DNA of 64,000 nucleotides, from NCBI GenBank assembly GCA_023313575.1, contig JAJTTP010000028.1, positions 248,001 through 312,000 of the forward strand, read 5' to 3'. Both the position numbers and the translations under genes were made by a program. The notes beneath the pieces were generated by a model. It searched no databases and had not been told where the DNA came from. It was given only the letters and a program-made list of their open reading frames with translations. The first letter of the stretch is position 1. Every line of letters starts with the position of its first letter. The stretch comes from Eutypella sp. D-1 (taxonomy: Eukaryota > Ascomycota > Sordariomycetes > Xylariales > Diatrypaceae). Below, in pieces: positions 59,240 through 64,000 of the stretch.

Positions 59240-59434
59240 TTGCAGGTGGGCGAAATGCGCAGATCATGTAGATGCAGACGCAGCTTCACTTCATATTACA
59301 ATAATTAATAATAGCCCGGCACGAAACGGAGAGAAAGGTCGTCGACGCCAATTACGCATATCAAAATAAATACAATTCGCTTTCTATATGCCGGGATGTT
59401 ATCCATGCATTAGTATACCAATGCTATCTCAAAC
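59240..59434. other. Short intergenic stretch
   Basis: 3' flank of the DUF3533 gene; nothing recognised. Confidence 0.4.
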
Positions 59435-60730
59435 TTAAGCCTCTGCATTTTCCCTTCTTTTAGTCATCGCCTCGTTGTCTGTCCCCTCAGTTTCCGTCGC
59501 CGCGTTTTCAGTCTCGCGACTTGCTGGCCTCGAAATCACTTCATTGTCGGGAATAGTCTGCTTTGCATCCTGCTCTGCAGCCTGCTCCGCCATCCAACAC
59601 CTCCTCCTCGTGGCCCAGGCATGCGTGATGTGACCGAGAACCCACCAGGAAAATAAGATCGGCAAGGCAACATCCTTCTTGAGGGCGCACCCGTCTGACC
59701 AGATTCCCACCAAGACTGACCAGATGTTGTGCGCCGGCAGGGCATAACCCCATCTGTAGAAGCCGGCATTAAGCACGAACGGATAAACGGTGCTGGTTAT
59801 GTTCATAATGATCCACGTGAGCATGAAGAAAGGAACGAAAGGCATGGGAATAACGGTTGTGAGCAATGTGTTGAGTACGAGGGAGTTGATCTCGCAGTAG
59901 AGCCAGAAGCACATCCACATCTCGAAGAACTTGCCGGTGCCAATGCCCCAATGCTCTCGAAATGACCATATGTACGCTGTCGTGATAAGCCCGGACATCA
60001 AGGTGTATAATTTGGTCAGAACAAGTCGGAAGATGTACACATCCCAGGTTCTGAGCTTGGTGTAGACACCATTGTGGTCCGATATGTTGTCCGTGGCCAT
60101 AAAGAAAAAGAACTGCATCAGAATGGGCATCACAGTGGTGACGGTATTGAGAAGGACGCGCGGGGTCTGTTCTGTTGGCATGATGTCGATCGCCGTCGGC
60201 ATGATTGGGTTGAACAACGCTGACAAGGCATCCGGATTTGTTAGGTTAGCGGAAGCAAGCAGGTCTTGCCCGGCGACGCTGTAGATGATCCGGGAGGCGG
60301 AGATGATGAGCTGCTGCAGGTTTGTGACAAGATAAGAAGTCGTCACGACGGGATAATGGATGCCGTTAGTGATGTACGTGATGGTGTCGTTAGGGTTGTA
60401 GGCTGTTGAATTATCGCCCTCCACCGCAGACACAAGCCTATCCGTCGCGCCTGCATGCGTATATATCGCGGCCCAATAATCCCCTTTACAAACAGCATGG
60501 CGGAGTGACGCCTGGTCCGGATATTCTGACGCAGACCGGTAGTCAAGTGTCGGGAAGCCAGACCCTTTAGCGCTCGAGTATGCGGCTGATGGTGACTGTC
60601 CGATAGACGCGCCGTCATAATCGACAGCGAGGACATTCATGTTGTGGGCGCGGCTACCGGCTTTAAAGAGTGAGCCGTATAGGTAAGACAAGTTACCTAG
60701 AAAGAGCAACTGGAGGAGTAAGAATGTCAT
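59435..60730 (-). CDS. DUF3533 membrane protein (SNG1-like family)
   Basis: An uninterrupted frame of 431 codons runs from ATG 60730. An N-terminal span (MTFLLLQLLFLGNLSYLYGS) is followed by a soluble part of about 170 residues (VLAVDYDGASIG, FPTLDYRS, VCKGDYWAAIY). Several C-terminal spans come next, about 210-370 (TTVMPILMQFFFFMA, MPFVPFFMLTWIIMNI, NAGFYRWGYALPAHNIW), and then a charged tail. This layout and the motifs fit DUF3533, the family of yeast SNG1 (nitrosoguanidine resistance), which resembles ABC-2 type permeases. The family is linked to drug tolerance and membrane lipid asymmetry; the substrate is unknown. The frame stays open upstream of the ATG for about 15 codons with family-like residues (RRKSWLIPIA), so a short first exon may be missing from this model. 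Confidence 0.8.
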   Translation of the reverse strand: MTFLLLQLLFLGNLSYLYGSLFKAGSRAHNMNVLAVDYDGASIGQSPSAAYSSAKGSGFPTLDYRSASEYPDQASLRHAVCKGDYWAAIYTHAGATDRLVSAVEGDNSTAYNPNDTITYITNGIHYPVVTTSYLVTNLQQLIISASRIIYSVAGQDLLASANLTNPDALSALFNPIMPTAIDIMPTEQTPRVLLNTVTTVMPILMQFFFFMATDNISDHNGVYTKLRTWDVYIFRLVLTKLYTLMSGLITTAYIWSFREHWGIGTGKFFEMWMCFWLYCEINSLVLNTLLTTVIPMPFVPFFMLTWIIMNITSTVYPFVLNAGFYRWGYALPAHNIWSVLVGIWSDGCALKKDVALPILFSWWVLGHITHAWATRRRCWMAEQAAEQDAKQTIPDNEVISRPASRETENAATETEGTDNEAMTKRRENAEA

Positions 60731-62429
60731 GGCAATAGGAATAAGCCACGACTTTCGCCTCTCTGCCCAGTAGGCAGAGAAGAACGGGTATCACATATTG
60801 TTCTGCTTGAGAGGTGACAGGAACATGACAAAGTTGGGCTAATAATGGCAAGACACAGTAGGAAACGTGGGAAAGGGGCAGTTGTCGAGCCAAGCGTGCG
60901 AGACCATGCATGCGAGACCATGCTTGCGAATCAGCGTGGGAGCCCTGGATAGGTAGACAATGATATAAGAACTGAGAACCTTATAGGCTCATACATATTA
61001 GTCAGAAAAGATCATCACGCATAATTAATTCACAGCGGAGGAAGAGGAGTAACACGCCCGTCATTCCCGGGGAAGTCTCGTGACAACGGCCATGATAAGT
61101 TATCCACATCGGCGCCCGGCCTTAACGCTCATTGACTACCGCGCCTAACCGCGCCAGAGTTGACAACCGGAAAGGCGGCGCCGCGGCGGTTCGGTTCTAT
61201 GCCGAGCGCCGAGTTCCATATAATATTATTCATCACTACCCGATTAGGCATCACCTGGGGAAGTACAAACTTTATATAGGCCTCTCTTCATGTGTAATAC
61301 TAAAAGCATGTTATTTAATTGGTCAATCTCTGTATTTCAGGTCTTTAATATTGATTCTGATTGGATAAACTTTGCACTAAAAGTGAAGTAGTACCAAATA
61401 CGGAGTAGCCGCAACATCCGTAGTAGCGCAAGTTTTCGGTAAAGTAACGCGTAAATCCGACTATAAAGGGGCTATTTATTATCTATGGGTGTGAGCCATG
61501 CCGCCATTCGGCCTTTCGCCCTATCAGATAAAAAACGAGCCGACCTTAAAGACGTTGACCAATTTACAAATACTTAGGTAATTATTAAGCTCAGAAGATC
61601 AAAAACATGAAGCAAGAGGATCACCACACGATTAAGGGGGTTCTCTTAACTTTATATATCCTGGCGATCACCGGGCTCAAGGTGATCTACTCCACTATAT
61701 CCGATCCCCCTTATTATAGAATAACCCCCAAGATGGGATTTAATCGATCGTGGCACCACGATGATACCACTATGAGCGGCAGTGATCTCTACAAGTCGTT
61801 GGCCTACCCGCCGTCTATGGTAGGCCACTTGCTCCCTAACTACTAGACCATCCTCGTCAAGGTGATACTAAGGCTAGGTAAAGAGACGTGGTTGGTCTGG
61901 TTAAAAGTCTCTTGACACTGGTATGCAAGAATAACGTCGCTATCGTCCACTTTGACATTACTCCTCATCGAAAGTTGTACATGCCCTATTATCATGGACA
62001 CGGACTCCAACCCCCCTGGCACCAGCAAAGCCCAACACAACCTCATCTTCTCCGCCGATCCTCAGCTAGGGCCGAGTACGCCTGTCTTGCTCTAACCAGC
62101 AGTAGTCGTGACTTGCCTCTATAGTGACCTTCCGCCTTTTATCTGATCTACTATACCGGATCTCTCCGATTCCAGAATAGCGCTCACCGTAGTGAGGCTC
62201 GACTTGTCAGATATAGGGAGCACTGCATTCGTTGTTGTGTTGATCTATCTCTGCTCTTTTAAAGGTCTGATCAATCTAGCCACTTAAAAACGAGCGATTT
62301 ACTGGGCTACTTATTCCCAGCTCAAGCGTATCCGAGAACCATTTGATCTTATAATGGCTACCCAAAATATATAAAAACTCACGTTAAATTCATTACCCAG
62401 GGTATATATTACTTGCGCCCACCCATAAA
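60731..62429. other. Intergenic, nothing recognised
   Basis: About 1.7 kb. A plus frame at 61607-61846 begins MKQEDHHTIKG and has one apolar stretch, but lacks any motif. No repeat or RNA gene was identified. Confidence 0.35.
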
Positions 62430-64000
62430 TTACCGAATACACTGTAAAACACCTTGTACCGCCGACTCCTTCTCTGTCTCGTATATAGTCGTCCTTCCGT
62501 TTGACTTCTTCGATGATGGTAATTCATCCCGACCGTGCTTCCTAACCCGGCCTTGGCCAATTGATCCCAATGGCGGCCGGTGTTGGGCGCGGCAGCGCTC
62601 GCGTAGCTCGGCCCGCTCAAAATCGACGACCATAAGTTTCTGCGTCTGCTCATCGTATAGTATGTTACGGGGTTCTGCATCGTGGTGGATAACCTGCAGC
62701 GCGTGGATCTGGCTAAAGGCTTCTGTGACTGCCTTTATTAAGACCTTCCTGTCGAACTGTCGCCAATGGCTATCACCGCCGTCCCTCTCCTGATTAGCCT
62801 GCATGATCGCGATCCAGTTTCGTATCGGTGCCTCCCCAAAGCCGAGGAACATGAAATAAGTGAACATGGTCCCGTTGACATAGTATGGCAGGATCAGATC
62901 GGCCAGTCCCAGGCATACCGGCACATGCTTCCCCTGAATGGATTGAAGACGCTTATAGACGTTGTTCTCATGCTGGAGGGTTCTAAGTGACTCCTTCTTG
63001 ACACCTTTTGCGACGAGTGTATAGCCGTGGGAGGAAAGGCGGACCTTGACCAGCGTCCCGACGGCTCCCGAGTGGTAGAGCGGCGTCGCATCAGCATCTG
63101 GCCCCCGATCCTCGGCAAGCTGGGTACGTATGAGTCGTAGGAAGAGCTGGCGGGTAATATGCTCACGGCCGTGGTCGGGGAAGTTGGGGCATTGCTCGTC
63201 CATGGGCCCACCATATGCTAGGCCTAGGAGACACTTCTGCGTGCAGTACGGCCGGTCGTGGATGCTCTGCTTCTGTTCCGTCTGTAGCCAATCTCGTTGG
63301 CTGTGCTTACCGCCACCCTTCCTCTGTGCCCCGCTTCCCCTTGGTCTATTTGGGTGGGTAGTCGCCGCTCTCGCTCCCTGGCGGGTAGCCCGAGTCACTG
63401 AAGGGGAAGAAGAAGCAGTGTCTCCTAGCGCTGGTCCCCCCCCCATCACTGTCGTCCTCATCATCCCGTCGTCTTATCACGTCATCGAGCCGTCGACTTG
63501 CAGACCGTGTCCGGACAGGTGAGCTGCGATGATTGAGGCTGCCATGGGGCTTGTAAGCCAATGACTGCGGTGAAAGCTTTTGTGTTTTCTTCTTCTTCAC
63601 TGATTCCGGAATTTTCTTGAGCACGTCTTCAAACTCAACCATCCATGTCTTCAGGCTCTTTGTACGGTCGAACCATGACTGGGCCGGTGGTTTTGCCCGC
63701 AGCGACTGCAATGCGAATGCAAAGACTTGAGCCACGGCGGTAAAGCGTAGAGTGCTTTTGTCATTCGTCGTGACATCCCAGCGCGGCACAGAGACAGCGT
63801 ACTGTACCACGGTCGGGTCATCTGCTGGAATGTGCAGAAATACAAAGGCCTCCCCTGTACATATGTATCCGAATCGCGTGCCTTTGGTGATCATGTATGA
63901 AAATAACTGTGTAATCACGGCGGCCATCATCCATCTCGATGCGAATGTGAACTCCTCTTCCGAGCCCGATGGGTGATCAGGTTGCTGATTGATAACATCT
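62430..64000 (-). CDS. Fungal protein kinase-like gene, 5' end outside the window
   Basis: The frame enters from the right edge with FTFASRWMM, then QLFSYMITKGTRFGYICTGE and FTAVAQVFAFALQ. After a disordered Arg/Ser/Asp-rich linker come YCTQKCLLGLAYGG, VRLSSHGYTLVAKG, a catalytic-loop-like HHDAEPRNILYD and the metal-binding-like VVDFERAEL. It ends at 62430. This layout is that of a large family of fungal proteins with a kinase-like fold. Whether they phosphorylate anything is uncertain, as the loop has HHD rather than HRD. Two frames meet near 63440. A 52-bp intron (63449-63398, donor GTGATG, strong CTTCTTCTTCCCCTTCAG acceptor) keeps the frame. The alternative is a one-base slip in the nine-G run. 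The start codon is not in the window. Confidence 0.7.

Noticed and set aside
1..64000. Telomeric repeats or rRNA genes that would place the window at a chromosome end
   Set aside because: No TTAGGG arrays and no rRNA sequence were found, so a subtelomeric position is not supported directly.

Overview
The window looks like a chromosome segment of a filamentous ascomycete (Pezizomycotina). The genes carry short GT-AG introns of about 50-90 bp. The families are typical fungal ones: HET, Helo-like/NACHT, HNH_2, DUF3533, P450, a fungal kinase-like family and a fungal amidase. Retroelement DNA has been turned into extremely AT-rich sequence by C-to-T and G-to-A changes, the signature of repeat-induced point mutation (RIP). 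Gene density is low, many genes are broken, and small repeats are frequent, so this is an accessory or dispensable region rather than a housekeeping one. Layout: 1-1333 is the 3' end of a RIP-degraded copia retroelement. 3572-7631 (+) is an intact four-exon gene for a signal peptide, heme peroxidase-type dioxygenase, membrane span and cytochrome P450. It converges on a nine-exon amidase pseudogene at 7962-10384 (-). 10.4-13.5 kb holds only weak coding traces, a MITE and a hairpin. An F-box gene with one internal TAG lies at 13727-14995 (-), flanked by degenerate repeat arrays. 15-25.7 kb is almost gene-free. An HNH nuclease gene lies at 25704-27194 (-). A Helo-like/NACHT STAND gene lies at 30336-33404 (-), followed by a small unknown gene and a membrane-protein pseudogene. 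From 37824 a HET-domain gene starts. It is split at 38548 by a 6.24-kb copia element with 202-bp LTRs and a perfect 5-bp target duplication, and resumes in frame at 44791-46509. 46.5-49 kb carries two MITEs. Then come a frameshifted methyltransferase (49070-49878, -), low-complexity DNA, a small secreted cupin-like gene (53501-54104, -), the C-terminal half of a PTR2-type peptide transporter with three internal stops (55838-56515, -), an intact P450 (56721-58481, -), a sixth MITE, a DUF3533/SNG1-like membrane protein (59435-60730, -), and the 3' part of a kinase-like gene that runs off the right edge (62430-64000, -). How it fits together: three themes stand out. First, a likely oxylipin enzyme joins a lumenal dioxygenase to a cytosolic P450 across one membrane span. 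Second, several non-self-recognition families (Helo-like/NACHT, HET, HNH) sit close together, with the HET gene silenced by a transposon. Third, the window is scarred: RIP on the retroelements, at least six copies of a short CCCATGGG-rich element with 8-bp target duplications (hAT-like MITE), and five premature stops in three genes, each TAA or TAG, with Gln clearly expected at three of them and plausible at the others, as C-to-T change at CpA would produce. The P450, transporter relic and DUF3533 gene may be leftovers of a metabolic cluster. All gene calls rest on reading motifs by eye. No database search was run.
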